DNA of 64,000 nucleotides from Henckelia pumila (taxonomy: Eukaryota > Streptophyta > Magnoliopsida > Lamiales > Gesneriaceae), in contig NW_027331831.1 of NCBI RefSeq assembly GCF_033568475.1, forward strand, positions 9,610,001-9,674,000, read 5' to 3'. Position numbers and translations under genes: made by a program. Positions 46,381-60,900 of this stretch are shown piece by piece. The notes under the pieces were generated by a model. That model worked only from the letters and a program-made list of their open reading frames with translations, searched no databases and was not told where the DNA came from. Positions within the stretch are counted from its first letter, which is position 1, and each line of letters starts with the position of its first letter.

Positions 46381-49300
46381 TCATCCACTAAATTCTTTCC
46401 TCCGTTTGCTAGATCGACTCCTTGTTCTTGGAGCCTCCGTAGGTTCAGACTCGGGGGTCTTCTGCCGTGGCGGGCTGCTTGAGTCACCAAGATTCGTTGT
46501 CTTTAGAGGTACATCCTCATCCAAGGCAGCTTTTGGCACGATAATTTCTCTTGCACCATTAGGAAATGGTTTCTCATACGAAATGGCAGAGTCCAGTGAG
46601 TAGATACGCAAAGATAGGGCAGACAGTGTGGTGATTTTAGCCGCAGTTGATGGGGAGGACCAATACCACCAATCGGTATGCAAGAACTCACTTTTAATCG
46701 CATCCTCGAGTACCATTAGAGCTTGAACCATCTGAAATGAACAAGGGGTACAAATGAGAAATCTTGGAAAATAAAACAAACTATATGATTCCTGGGCAAG
46801 AGATGCAGAGCTAGCAGAATGCGAGAACAAAGGCAACAGCCTCACGAATTTTTTTTCAAATTTAACTGCAAGTTTCAATACACCAAGTCAACTACTAGAT
46901 GGTATTACGAGGGCGGAGGGTGTACCTTGCTAGGCAAGGAGGCAAACTATGGTGTATGCATGGTAATAAGTTCATCCACCAAATTAATATCCTGAAAATC
47001 AGAAATCATATCATGGAATAGATAGCCAGGCATACCTCATAAATTGTTTTCGCGGATTTAACAAATGCACGCCATGCACGTCTTTTCTCTTGGTTTGTCC
47101 TTGAATTTCTTAAAGCATCTTCAGGTAGAGCAGCATCAATATCAAGCAAAATAGTCTTGAGAAAGCGAAGAACTTCAGAAGCTTTGCCTGCTAATGGTCG
47201 TAACGAAGATTCATGAACTATATTGCTTTTTGATACCCCAAGATCTGAGCTGTTATCTTTCATGGTACAAATTTGAACCCCTTCACTCATCAATATATAT
47301 TTCATTCTTCCGACACCAGAGCCCTCTTCCAAAGCACTGGCTTCATTATTTGAATTTGGCTGCCAACTTCTCAAATCTGAGGGTATTTCTGCTAAACTAG
47401 CCTTATTTATTTTCGTGGAGGCCAGCCTCAAGGCAGGATCGCTGAGATTAGTGCACTTGTTCGGTATAAAGGATGGTACACCGCCACTACCAATAAGCCC
47501 GATTTCTGTCACAGAATCCTTGACCGAGTTTGGAGTATTGAACCTGGCCATGATCTCCTCGAACTTGAACGGAAAATCTGGTTCTGGGGGGCCTTCAACA
47601 AAACTAGTTCCGTGATTTTGTTTATCACTAGTTGACAGTTGATGAACTCCAGCAGTAACATGCACCGTCTCCAGTAAAGCTACATTTTTCAGCCTTTTGT
47701 GTGAAGAGAAATCTTCCCCTGTTTGGCCTGCCTTAGTCACAGATGCCACTGAGTTACAATTTTCCACAGAATGTTTTCTTAGTTCATCGCTCGTTGGAAA
47801 GCTCTGGTGGCAAGAGGGGCAATGGCCCTTCATTATCCACACCAGTTCTAGGCACTCACATCTATAAAGTCGGTCATTCTGACTTACACTGGAAGCCAGA
47901 TTTTGAATTAAGCATGCACCCAAACTTTTCTCCAACATGTCCATGGCCTTTGTATTCAGAAAATTGGAAGATGCCTTTCTTTTAACCCCGGAAATCGATT
48001 GACTCGATTCTCCTTTGCACAAGATGTGTTTTTCAGCATACTCTGAGTCTTTCAGTTTGTTACTTTTCAACTGTAAAATTGACTCTTTCAGTTCTTTCTC
48101 ACACGTATTATTTTCATTCAGCCATCCAAGTAATCTGTCAATTTCACTATCAAATTCATACAACATCCAATTATCAGAATCAGGGATACTCATGAACTCT
48201 TCAAAAGAACTCTTTTTAGATGACAAACTCCCATTAGCTATAATCCATGGGAGAGCACGGGGCCAATAAAAGACCCAGTAAGCTCTGCCATTAGCATCTC
48301 GTCCCAAGAAATCCTTTCGAAGAGATACCTTGAGAATCTCAGATTCTACAGAAGCAATCGTCCCCAGAAGGTTGGAAATAGTATTTCTTATGTTACCTAA
48401 TTTACGGGCATTGTCTTGCAACTCAGGAGACTCGAGCTCTGTTACATGGTCGCTAGTGGAGCCCGACAAATTATGGCCAGGAATCAGCTGAGTAGTAGAT
48501 ATGAGGGAACCATGTGAATCTTTATGAACTGGATGCAGATATTGGAGTTGGTTCAATGCATCAGGCACTTTTTCCCTTGAATTTTTCTCAAGGTTAACCA
48601 GAGACGATGATGCATCTGATTTCAGGTCTCCAACCACATTACTCACAGTAGAATTTGTTTTCGCTATGTTCAAGACCAAAGTTTCCTCCTTAAATTTTTG
48701 AATTTGCAGTTCTTCAGTGAGAGAGCGCAGTCTATTCTGCAAATCACCAGGCCGAGAGGCACATTGGTCCATGTGGTTGCGAACTATAGCAGAATTTAGA
48801 GCCTCGTCAAACAAGAACTTCGTGAAGAATATCCTCTGAAACAACAGTGAAATGCACAAAAAAATCTGTTAAAAGCTGCAATCTCTTGAGCATATGGATG
48901 TGTGTGCACAAGACAAGACATATTAAGGACAAACCTCTTCAAGTGTAAACTCCCAATACTCTTTTATCTCCATCAGGTTCGCTAATCGAGCTAGTGAATC
49001 TAAAAATTTGTGTTTGAATTCTCCCTTATCCCCATTTTTTCTAGGTTGATTTGCAACTGATCCACAGGTTGAACGGCGAGAATGACCCGACACACAAGAT
49101 GGGCAGTACCAATTTCCTTTCGGAATTCTCAGAAGTGGAGGATTCAAGCAATATCTATGGTACTCAGAATCACATCTATCGCACAACAGAACATTGTCAT
49201 CGTCTTTGTCCATGCCACAGACCTTGCAGATACCCTCCTCCCAGGGAGCTCTAGGAAGCGAGCTCTTCATAACACTGGCAAGTAAAGCTTCTCTCTCGTT

Positions 49301-52300
49301 TACAATATCAGCACTTGAACCATTTACTTCTTGAAACTCGGCAACTTTATCGACAAGGGTTAGCACCTGAGAGAACAAAAAAACATGATAATCTCGGGCA
49401 GAGAATCAATCGACTTGATCATTCTATAGATGAGGGCAGCCTAAAAATTTTCACATTTCATGACAAAGATCAATTCAAGCAAACACATGGTTAACTCCTG
49501 TTACGAAGTCGATACCAATTTATATCAAATAATCTAAAGATTCTAAGAAGTTGTATAACAAAAAATGACCTGAAATTCAATGCTTAAAATTCCAGATAGA
49601 AAGGCCAAGAAAAATTGTGCAGGACCCAAAGAAAAACTTCCGAACAAATGTCCTCATTCCACTTCTCAGAAAGGAGACAGGGGAAAAGGTCCACGATTCT
49701 TTTGAGCATTAATTATCAACATGATTTAGATTTGATGAAATCATAAATCAATGAGCCGAAGATAGAATGGCAGTTTGAATTGTTCGAAGGACATCCCACG
49801 AGCTCAAGCATGTAACACAAAAACATAACAATTGTTTTTATGGAGGAAAACTTGTTTCTCCACAAGGATTATCAGATGGTGACTACCAGTGAGAAACAAG
49901 AAAATTTAAAAAGAAAAAATCACCTCTTTCTCATACAGCTCTTCAAACTTTTGAGACAAGTTTTCAGCCAATTTAATCAAATCAGATCGATCACCATATG
50001 CAGTACGTATGTTGCGCCAAACCTACAAAAAAAATGGGAGGAAAAGGTGAAACAGAAATTGTAGGATTTCAAGGTCTGGGTCAGGTAAACACAAAGTTCA
50101 GCAAAAGAATTATATAAGCTGGGAGGAAAAAGAATATAGGCAACTACATGTGTAGACTAACAATACACCACCTCATAAATAAGTTTAAAGATCTGGTGAT
50201 TATTAGGCTTCGAAATCAATTGGAACAGTAAAAATGATGATACAACACCAGGTGGTAACTGACAGACCATGAGGCAAGCCTTTGAAACTTCGTACGTAAA
50301 GCAATTGAAAAGTAAAACATCACTGAGCTGACACGTGGAAGAATGAAGCCAATAAAAAAATTATGCGTACCTCCCGGACATCATCAATAAATGCTTCATG
50401 AGATCCATCATAAGCTCCAGCAGCCAGTCTTAGATCGATAGTCCTAAAATCTAGGGGGCGAGATACCATTGCAGGATATCCAAGAAGTCCTTCATCATCT
50501 GCGTCATTAGGATTCAAAACAGCCCTTCCCAGTAGATTGCAGAACACTCTATCTTCATCCGTAGCAACAGCATGCCGGAGCACCATACGACACTGTTTAT
50601 TGACCAGATCAGTCATATATACCTTACTTCTCACCTTTTCTTTCTTCTCAGTTTTCTGTTGTTGCGGGACTTCACTGTTTACTTTGTCCAGCACGGAGAT
50701 GACTGCTCTCTGCATTAAATAATTTTGAAACAAAGAGCGAAAACTGGACTTACAAAAAGAATTTTCCTTTAAAAAAAAAACTGAAAGCAACAGATAAATT
50801 ACCTTTGTTGGCCCAGATGCATTACCCTTGTAAACCTCCTTACTGATAGAGTGCTCTAACATCTTTTTAGCCCATTCAGGTGGGTTCTTCAGTAACGCTT
50901 CATTGACACACCGTCGGATCCGGGCCCCAACATTTGTGGGCAGCTTTCTCACAGGCTCAAGCACTTGTGCCCACTCAGGGACAGCACCATCTTCAGCTTC
51001 AATTGTTTGAGCCCCATCATCTTCAGACTCACTCTCAATTCCCCCAACAATCTCAATTTTACACTTCAATGGACCAAATATTTCCTTAATGGCATCGGCC
51101 ATAACCTGCCAAATAAAAAAAGATTAAATCTAGTTACTATTTCTGACATTTACTTTCTTATATAGCTGGTGCGGGGGTTAACTCACAATATTTTTTAGCA
51201 CGAAAAACTAAACAATGATTAAATCATAGTATTAGAAACATCACGTCTAACAAGACAAAGGAACAAACTCTAAAAGGGGCTTATATGAAGTCGGACACAT
51301 AAAAGTGGGTTGAAAGTTATAAAGTTGATTGACATTAATCAGTAGTAAATCGTACCACTGCATCCCCTTCCAGAGCAGTTATGCCAGAAAGTGAGCCACA
51401 AAGTATACCACCATCACCACGTAAACAATGGAAAACTTTCCCGCTCTCACGGCTAGCAATCTCAGTTGAATCAAGATTACCCTCCATGGAATACACAGAT
51501 AAAATATATCTACGAGCAACTTCAGGCCACGTAAGTTCATTAACAGGCAGCACATCAAGCTGTGCTTTCTTTAAAGCAGCTGAACCATCCAAGTCTTTTT
51601 TCTTGCCACGTCTTGATTTAGATTCTCCTGCATCAAAATTAGGGCATGCATAGGCCACCACTTTTGACACAAGCTCACTCAAGAGTATTTTCAGCAGTGA
51701 ACCATAGATATTGGCCAGAAGAAGACCGGTATTTCTTCCAGCTCTAGCTTGAGAAACCTTCACACCTTTATTTAAGGGAACGTCATCCCCAATATCCACA
51801 GTTTCAAGTCCGTTCAAAGCACAGCAGTCTAACCAAGGGCTTAGAAGTTCGGACTCAAGATCCTGAAAAGAAAATGACTGCCCAAGCTCCAGGACCTCTA
51901 AGAAGCGCCATGCAAGCTCCCAGGCCTGACAACAGATGGAGAAAATAATAAGCTTCTAGACAGAAAAATTCGATACCACACAAAGTAATTTACTGTACCT
52001 GCAAAGCATCACCAATCAAGTACGAAGGAAGCCTTGTGCTAAGTGGATTGCCAGGAGGACAGGGATCCCGAGTTAAAAATTTCTCCATGCCACCTGATTG
52101 CAATCGCCATCTCTTAGAAGTTCGAAATGCACTGTTGGTGTTCTGTTCAACCTGGAGAAACCCACTTCCGACTGATTGGAGGCTTGAGTTATGCTTTCTA
52201 TCTTTCAGATTTTTATATTCCAAAGATGCAGTAACTCCTGGCAGTTGTTCAATAATTTCTTGAACAAAATCTACATTAAATCCGAATCTGTCCTGCTTTA

Positions 52301-55300
52301 ACCATGTTAGAAGAAGTTCACAAGCCATGTTAAAATCTCTCTCATTCTGAATCAGTCGTGGGACGTTCATAGGACCACCCCAGTAGGAATATCTAGATAA
52401 AGAATCTGTACCGTCCAGATTTTCATTATTCATTTCATATATATCGTGTCCACAGAAAAATTTAACGGCACCACTTTGTTTAAAAGTCTCGTGGAAAGCA
52501 TACATAAAAGCTTCAGAGACCATTTCCCAAACAGATGATGTTGATCTGCCCTCTAATTGAAATTCCCCGATGACACCACTATGTCCTAGCTCACCTATTG
52601 AATTTCCAGCCCGCGGGAGCCCACATTCCAAATTTGAATTGGAAGATGCATTTTGCCCAGAACAGTAAACCACATCGTTGCTCCTTGACAAAGAAACACA
52701 ATTTTCAAGACTTGGCGGACTGTGTTCATTTAGTAGTGTTATTATAGAAAGATCATCATCATCAACCAGTGGGGATGTGATTAATTCATCTAACCCCATT
52801 CTGTCATTTCCTTTGCTCGGAACTGAATTAGTCCGTGAGAGGATGGCTGAACCCACTGGAATAAACTGTGTGGTACATGGGAATCTGTGAACTTTGAAAG
52901 TAGGACCACATTCACCACCATCTAAAACATCACATACAAAAAGGGACCCTGTAATTTTATCATGCCAGCTACATCTGTAACCAACTGGCCAGATTTGGTT
53001 GGTATTATGGTATGCTGGCCGAGGATCAACATTGCCAGCTGATAAAAGACAAAAGTCCTGAAACTGAATTGGGAAGCCATCCTGGAAAATTAACAATGAC
53101 AAAGTCAGAAAAACTCAAACTTATTGATATGTAGGCAAATGTGGTCCTGTATAGATTGCCCCATGACTAGCACAGATGAACCAGTTATTTATAACAATGG
53201 GTGATTTCATTAGGTGCAGATATTTTGAGGAAGAGTACCTTAGCTCCTTTGCGGTTTCTGAGTTCGGCTTCAAGAGTTTTTTATAATATTAATGACTACC
53301 AAATATGTAAATTCGTAAGGTTCTATAGGCACTCAATTCACTTTTACCATTATACTTTTATGCATAAAAGTTACTCGGAAGGTGCTATATTATAAATTAT
53401 CCACACGGACTTAAATTAATAAAACATACGTGGACATAATCCCCTTGGCTACCATTTCCTGAAAATACCAGTTTCTGTATGTTGAGTTCAGGTTCTCTGC
53501 AGTTCCGGGAGGAGGCAAAACCTGAGGATTCCTTCTGAGCTGCTTTAATATAGCTCAATGGAATTCCTAAATGGCTAGCAACATCCTCCAATGACTTGAA
53601 CCTCCTTCCATCAGGTGCCACATAAGCAGCAGAGGTTCTATATCTTCTATCACAGAAATCAAATTCCACACGCCAACCTTCTCCTAGAACACCTTTTCTT
53701 TCAGTAATGTACCGTCTCAGAGTTTGCAGGTACATCATGTTTGGAATCTGAGAGCATATCAATGGAGAATGGCAAGCCAGGGCACCCCCATTAACTCTAA
53801 ATTCCCTGCAAATTGTACCCAAGTTTGCATCAGAACACAGTTTTCACTGCAGTGTATCTTCATATCTAAAATTGGAAGAGTTAGTAGCAGCACACAGGTT
53901 CATCGATATCAAGAAATAAGAATGGGGAAAAGCCTGTATCCTGAAAATCATAAACACATGCTGATAATGGTTGAAAGGTTGCTGAAATCGACAATAAAAA
54001 CATAAGAGGACAGAAAGCAATTAAACAATTATTTAGGGTGTCACAAGAATCAGAACGTGAGACAAATTAATCATAACATCATATATATCAGAAGAACATA
54101 AAAGAAGACGATGCAGAGCACAAGGGATGGGTAATGCTTCGATAACAGCATGAGATCATGCCATCATGGGGTGCAACACAATGCCACATCCATGGTTAAA
54201 CAGTGGGGACACTGTTCTTCGATCAAAAAGGAATCCCATTTATGTTCGCATAATCAAATGCATCTCCAAACACCCAAAAGCAATAATTACATGAAGCTGT
54301 AAACATGTGGTGAAATTTAAATAGAAGCAAGGAATTATCCAAAGAATAATACAGTTTAAGATAAGATAGTTACTGATTGCCACTCAGTAAATGGGACAAG
54401 TATTGAGGCCAAAATGATGTGCCCTTTTTGCATGTTCAAGGCCAACTTATTTAAACTCATACAAAATGTTGTAAAATGAAAATGAAAAAATCACGTTATT
54501 CTAGCTACAGCAATCGAATTGACTTCAAGAAGATAACGATAGTCTGTATCTCTATTTTTAATTTGAAAGTCCCACTTGTTCCAAGTGAAACATTACCGGT
54601 CCACGATTGTAAATTATGAAAGCTGTATTATCATTATATAATCTTCTCAATTTCATTTATGATTTATGTAAGAACGAATCAAGTCTTGAAGTGAATATCA
54701 TCCATTAACTTCAATCAACTCTTATGAGTTACCAAAATTATTAATATATAGAAAGATTTGGAAATAATAATGCTTTAGGCAAGTAGAAAGACCAAATTAA
54801 AATTTAAATGAGCCTTCCTTAAATTTCATTCTTCGGCCCAACGGTTATTCGTTAGGGCCTTTATAACCAAATGTTGTTTGTCCAAAACTTTATATAAGTT
54901 AAGCCCAACTCGAAACGTTCGAGCATAAAAAACCCTGCATATAAAATGGGATGCAAATATAAAAGCAAATTAACAGCAGAGTAGACGCCGCCCCCCTATC
55001 TTTTCCCTTACTCCTCTATAAAAGGGAGAGAGGGGAAGAGCTAGTGGAAACCAGTTACAAACTAGCCACCACAGATCTCTTCCCTTACCTTTCCCCTTTA
55101 AATGGTGAGGGAAATGGTATTCCCTCTATTTTTATCATTAAGAATCTCACATCACCATGTCAACAATACCTGCGTGGAGGTTGTCCAAAGGAGTGTTCAA
55201 AAGGCACATTTCATATCTTGTTTTCCGGTGGATCAAAGCGACCCAGAAGTTTCCCATCAAGCGGATCGGACACACAAAGATAGCCAATTCTCATTCTACT

Positions 55301-56111
55301 CATTTTCTGTTGAAGGTATTTTTTTCTATTTCACCTTTTTATGGTAAGTCAATTTCAGCATAACACCAAAAAAATGGGCAGCACAGACCTTATTCAAGAT
55401 GTATGGATAAATTAATTTTACATTCCTCAATCTTAAAATTTTCTATACAAGGATTCTCATTCATGAATAAAATTTGAAAAACACGAAAGGTAAGAATGAA
55501 TGCAGTTGGTATCCAAATAATTAAGAAAAACAAACAAAAGGGTGTCTTTTTAATCCTCCAAACAGGATTTCTAAAGTTTCACCAAAAGCAATCTTACTGT
55601 GTGGCAAAAAGCTTAACCATTAATCGCCCAAAAACTCAATTAATTCAACACAAAAAAAAACAAAAGAATACATTATGAAATAGAAAAGGCTAAAATTTAT
55701 TAATCAATTTCAAATAACAACAAAGGTTGTATAAAAACAATAGACAGATTAATTAAATTAGAAAATAACAATTTAACACCTCCCGCCGCCCAAGTGGTCA
55801 GCCGGGTGATCCCCCTCCGCCTCCCGCGGTGGTGAAGCATTTATATCGAATCCAGCACCAGCTCCTCCGCTGCTGCTGGCTCCGTCATTCTGAAGTAAAC
55901 AGCGGAAGCACTTCCACTTCCGCTGTTCCTCCTTCGTTGCCCCACTCCTCCCAGCCGCGACCTTTCTGCCGCAGACTGAGCATACCGAGACGGCGTCGTC
56001 TCTCTCACGAGGTGATATTGTAGGCGTTTCGTTTAAATCTATGAGAAACGCCACGGGTTTAGAAACACCCACATTTGAGTTCAAGTCTCCAAAACTATTC
56101 CGATTCTCCAT
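46381..56111 (-). CDS. MBD9: MBD9-type methyl-CpG-binding/bromodomain/PHD protein
   Basis: Ten exons: 56111-55780, 53805-53430, 53081-51999, 51925-51356, 51105-50803, 50709-50371, 50022-49924, 49366-48935, 48835-47036, 46731-46381. All have GT/AG borders and agree in phase; total 1,894 residues, somewhat shorter than Arabidopsis MBD9. Domains: DLNxxP-type EAR motif (residues 25-30); Cys-x2-Cys-x20-Cys-x2-Cys reduced zinc finger (about 42-70); MBD (about 150-195); FYRN-like region (about 250-310); conserved Leu-Pro-Val-Asn-Glu-Leu-Thr-Trp-Pro-Glu block (about 720-787); bromodomain (about 885-1035); C4HC3 PHD finger (1079-1126, Cys-Lys-Val-Cys to Trp-Tyr-Cys-Pro-Ser-Cys); WHIM-like C-terminal half with Arg-Arg-Ala-Trp-Arg-Ala-Phe-Val and Trp-Trp-Tyr-Trp-Ser-Ser; basic tail. 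MBD9 is a nuclear chromatin reader tied to SWR1/H2A.Z deposition, flowering time and branching. No disabling change seen. Confidence 0.92.
53806..55779 (-). other. MBD9 intron 1 with LTR-like insert
   Basis: A 1.97 kb intron. The part 54830-55320 has, on the plus strand, a TATA box (CTCTATAAAAGGG near 55011-55024) followed by a leader-like segment, which resembles a solo or TRIM-type LTR. I could not fix its ends or a target duplication. The other frames are chance. Confidence 0.4.
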
Positions 56112-57470
56112 TTTCCTAATTAAGAATCCCGCAGAAGATTAACAAGAACAAAAATTGAAAGACAACCCTTTTGAAATCAGGGAGCTTAGTATTCAGTACA
56201 AGGTGATTCAAGAACACAGAGGGAGAGCAATGGCCGATTGTTCGGTGAAAAAGATTGGATTTTTAATTGTGCACAACAATTAAGAAACGAGAGATGTGTG
56301 CATGAGAGAGTAAAGAACAAATCTTGATTGTCCTTTTTGTAAGAGAAGAGAAGAGAAAGAAAAGCGAGAAACAAGAACGAGAATGGAGTGTGTGTGGGGG
56401 GCGAGGGGGTACTTGAAAACAGGTGAAAAGGTGACCCTCGAGGTGGTGAAATGTCATAAATGCCCTTTCTTTTCGAGAACAAAATAGTCCTTTTCCTTAT
56501 CTCCACGACAATTTTATCCGTTTGTGAGAGTTTCATCCGAGGTTAATAATATAAGCCTGGAATTACAAAACTACCCTTGTTTCCTAGGGGTGATTTGGGG
56601 TTCGAAAATTTGTTGGATAAAAGCAAGCAATTAAGTTAAAGCACATAATTTTTTTGACTGGTGTCAAGAAACACAAATTGGAAGAATTTAAACTTTGAAT
56701 CAGTGAGTGAGTAAGAAGACTACTAATTTTCCTTTTCTACAATTTTATCAAAGGGTAAAGAAACTAATGGCTCAATAAATTTCGATTGGCTTTTGGGATT
56801 TTCTTTGATCTAATTATTATTTTTTGCCAATTAATTAAATCTTTATCAGTTGTTCATTATTAATTGTAAGTTAAACTTGTGCTGAGGGAAGAAAAAAAAA
56901 GATTCTTGAAATAAAAAATTTGTGTGTAATAATGAGTTGGATTATTGGTGAAAGTATGGATTGTTGAAATCAAATGAATAGAGATTTAGTAGGTGAATTT
57001 AATGAGAGATTCTTTGCAATTTTGACTACACAATATTGCAAAAATCCCATCAATGCACCTACCATAAACCCCTCTATCTTTTGTTTGATTTCACCCATAT
57101 TATTTAAATTTCACAATCATTAAATGAAGAATATTTCATAATTTTGAAATTATCAATTTATCACTAATTTCCTGAATATTGTTGTACTTGTCAACCAATA
57201 GTCAACATTACTCGAAAAGCGATATCCCCTATATAGAGCCCATGGGCTTCTGATGGATCTGAAGGTGACGCCTATTTTGTCGCCTCGTGAGGCCCAAAGC
57301 TTCAATGGGTCGAAAAAGTTTTGCATTTTCGGCCCACTTGATGATTTGGGGTTATGTACTTCTGCCAGGAGAGGTTGCGGCCCTGAGAAGCAACAACGGA
57401 GTTCCAACTTCCAACAGTGGGAAATGGAATAATAATAATTAATTAACAAATAATAATGATAATAAAGGAT
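56112..57470. other. MBD9 upstream region
   Basis: Contains the MBD9 promoter and 5' UTR (56112 to about 56560, purine/pyrimidine-rich), then AT-rich DNA. A GC-richer block at 57220-57420 with 'ctatatagagcccatgggct' has no recognisable family. Frames on the minus strand here are not supported. Confidence 0.4.
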
Positions 57471-57475
57471 ATAAT

Positions 57476-57744
57476 TGTTGTGAAAAAGTAAAAATTTACG
57501 GTAAAAAGTAAATATTTCAAAACTCAAAATATATCAAACTCTACACTTTATAATATTTTTCTCTCAACTTCAATTGTATTTTTCATCACAAATGAAGACC
57601 TTTTTATAGATCCACATTTGAGATTAGTCCAAAAATTAAAACATCATCATCTACATCATCACAGACTAATTTTTCACATTTTACAACTCAATATTCAACA
57701 TTCAATATTCAATATTCAACATAATAATAATATATTTTTCAACA
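57476..57744 (-). repeat. Copia 3' LTR
   Basis: See the complete element. Preceded on the minus strand by the purine run ACAAGGGGGAG at 57755-57745. Contains a duplicated 'attcaacattcaatattc' stretch near its end. Confidence 0.95.
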
Positions 57745-57909
57745 CTCCCCCTTGTGATGATGACCGTGATATGATGACTGTATTCATTACGTGTTTTATA
57801 CTGCCTCGTTAAAAACCTTACTAGGAAAAACCCAGTGGGATAAAAACCATAGTAAGGGAAAAAGAGTGCAGCCACGTAAACTCCCCCTCATGTTAACATG
57901 AGTGATTCT

Positions 57910-60900
57910 TCACATATTCCGTAGATTGCGCATCCCAATGTTGTATATATGCTTTCTGAATATCGTCGTGGGAAGAGCCTTTGTGAAGAGATCTGATGAG
58001 TTCTCACTTGATTGAATGTAACAGATATCAATATCTTTATTCTTCTCAAGCTCTTGAGTGTAGGCAAAGAATTTTGGGGGGATATGTTTGGTTCTGTCAC
58101 TTTTGATGTATCCTTCTTTCATTTGAGCAATACATGCAGCATTATCTTCATATAGTGTCACAGGCTTCTTTTCTACTGTCAATCCACACGATATTTGAAT
58201 ATGTTTGGTCATTGACTTTAACCATACACATTCACGACTTGCTTCATGTAATGCAATAATCTCGGCGTGATTTGATGAAGTTGTTACGAGTGTTTGTTTA
58301 TGTGAACGCCAAGAAATTGCGGTGCCTCCACGAGTAAATACATATCCGGTTTGGGAACGTGCCTTATGTGGATCAGATAAGTATCCAGCATCAGCATAAC
58401 CAATGATACTTTGATTGGTGTCTTTTGAGTACAAAAGTCCCAAATCTGTCGTTCCTCGTAGATAACGGAATATATGTTTAATTCCGTTCCAGTGCCTCTT
58501 TGTTGGATATGAACTGAATCTTGCCAATAAATTTACAGCAAAAGATATATCAGGTCTAGTGCAATTTGCAAGATACATAAGGGCACCAATGGCACTTAGA
58601 TATGGTACTTCTGGACCAAGAATAACTTCATCATCTCCACATGGATGGAATGGATCCTTTTCTATGTTTAATGATCTTACAACCATTGGAGTACTTAATG
58701 GATTTGATTTATCCATATTAAAACGTTTAAGGATCTTTTCTGTATAATTTGCCTGGTGAACAAAAATTCCACATTCTTTTTGTTCGATTTGCAAACCCAG
58801 ACAATACTTGGTTTTTCCAAGATCCTTCATTTCGAATTCTTCCTTCAAGTACATCATAACTTCTTGAATTTCTTTATTCGTTCCAATGATGTTTAAATCA
58901 TCAACATATACAGCAATAATTACACATCCGGATGTTGTTTTCTTGATGAAAACACAAGGGCATATTGGATCATTTACATATCCCTTTTTCATCAAGTGCT
59001 CACTTAGCCGATTATACCACATTCGGCCGGATTGCTTTAACCCATATAATGATCTTTGCAATTTTACAGAATAAAATTCTCTGGGTTTTGAACTTTGTGC
59101 TTCAGGCATCTTAAATCCTTCAGGGATTTTCATGTATATATCACTATCAAGTGATCCGTATAAGTAAGCTGTAACAACATCCATAAGACACATTTCCAAA
59201 TTTTCAGACACTGCCAAACTAATCAAATATCGAAACGTAATTGCATCCATAACAGAAGAATACGTTTCTTCATAATCAATTCCAGGCCTTTGAGAAAAAC
59301 CTTGTGCAACAAGTCTAGCTTTATATCTGACTATTTCATTTTTCTCATTTCGCTTTCGAATAAAAACACATTTGTATCCAACAGGTTTTACACCTTCAGG
59401 TGTGAGGACTATAGGTCCAAAAACATTACGTTTATTCAGCGAATCCAATTCAACCTGGATGGCATCTTTCCATTTGACCCAATCATGACGAGTTTTACAT
59501 TCACCAAAAGATTTTGGTTCATGATCCTCATTTTCATTTACGATGTCACAAGCCACATTATAAGAAAATATATCATCAATATCTTCTATGTCTTTTCGGT
59601 TCCATATTTTTCCAGTATTAATATAATTGATAGAGATTTCACGATTCTCGTCAGTTTGTGGTTCTGACAGAATATTTTCATCATCAGGTGATTCTTCTGG
59701 AACACCATTTTCTATTTTATGATCGTCGTGTTTCTCTATGCCTTTTCTTTTCCGAGGATTTTTATCCTTGGAACCGACTGGTCTTCCACGCTTCAAGCGT
59801 TTTATGACATCATGAGTGTCTTCAATTTGTTTCTTTGGAATTTCAATTCGAGCAGGGGCATTTACAGCATGTATATATGATTTTGTTACCCCTTTTGTGT
59901 CTGCAAATGCATCTGGCATTTGATTTGCAATTCTTTGCATGTGCACAATTTGCTGTACATCTTTCTCACATTGTTTGGTCCTTGGATCCAAATGTAACAA
60001 TGATGGTACATACCATGTGATTTCTTTTTCGATGTGTTTCTTTTCTCCCCCTAACACTGGGAAGATTTCTTCATTAAAATGACAATCAGCAAAGCGTGCT
60101 GTAAACACATCGCCTGTCTGAGGCTCAAGATATCTAATGATTGATGGACTGTCATAACCGATATAAATACCGATTTTTCTTTGAGGACCCATTTTTGATC
60201 GTTGAGGTGGTGCAATAGGCACATACACCATACATCCAAAAATTCTCAGATGAGAGATATTTGGTTCTTTACCAAATGCAAGTTGCAATGGGGAGAATTT
60301 ATGATATGCACTTGGTCTGATGCGAATTAATGCCGCAGCATGTAAAATTGCATGTCCCCATATAGAAATAGGGAGTTTTGTTTTCATAATCATTGGTCTA
60401 GCAATCAGTTGTAGACGTTTAATCAATGATTCAACTAATCCATTTTGCGTATGAACATGAGCTACAGGATGTTCAACAGTGATTCCCATTGACATACAAT
60501 AATCATTGAAAGTCTGGGATGTAAATTCTCCAGCATTATCAAGTCTTATTTTCTTGATTGTATAATCTGGAAATTGATTCCGCAATTTTATTATTTGAGC
60601 CATTAATCTTGCAAATGCCACATTCCGAGTTGACAATAAGCATACATGTGACCATCTGCTAGAAGCATCGATCAATACCATAAAATATCGAAATGGTCCA
60701 CATGGTGGATGAATTGGCCCACAAATATCACCCTGAATGCGTTCAAGAAATATGGGTGATTCTGTTTGGATTTTAGCTGGTGATGGTCTTATAATAAGTT
60801 TTCCAAGAGAACATGCTTTACATTGAAACTTATTATTCTGAAAGATCTTCTGGTCTTTCAATGGATGACCATGCGTATTTTCAATAATTCTTCGCATCAT

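Noticed and set aside
46381-56111. Plus-strand frames within the MBD9 locus
   Set aside because: Shadows of MBD9 exons or intronic chance frames; none has domain support.
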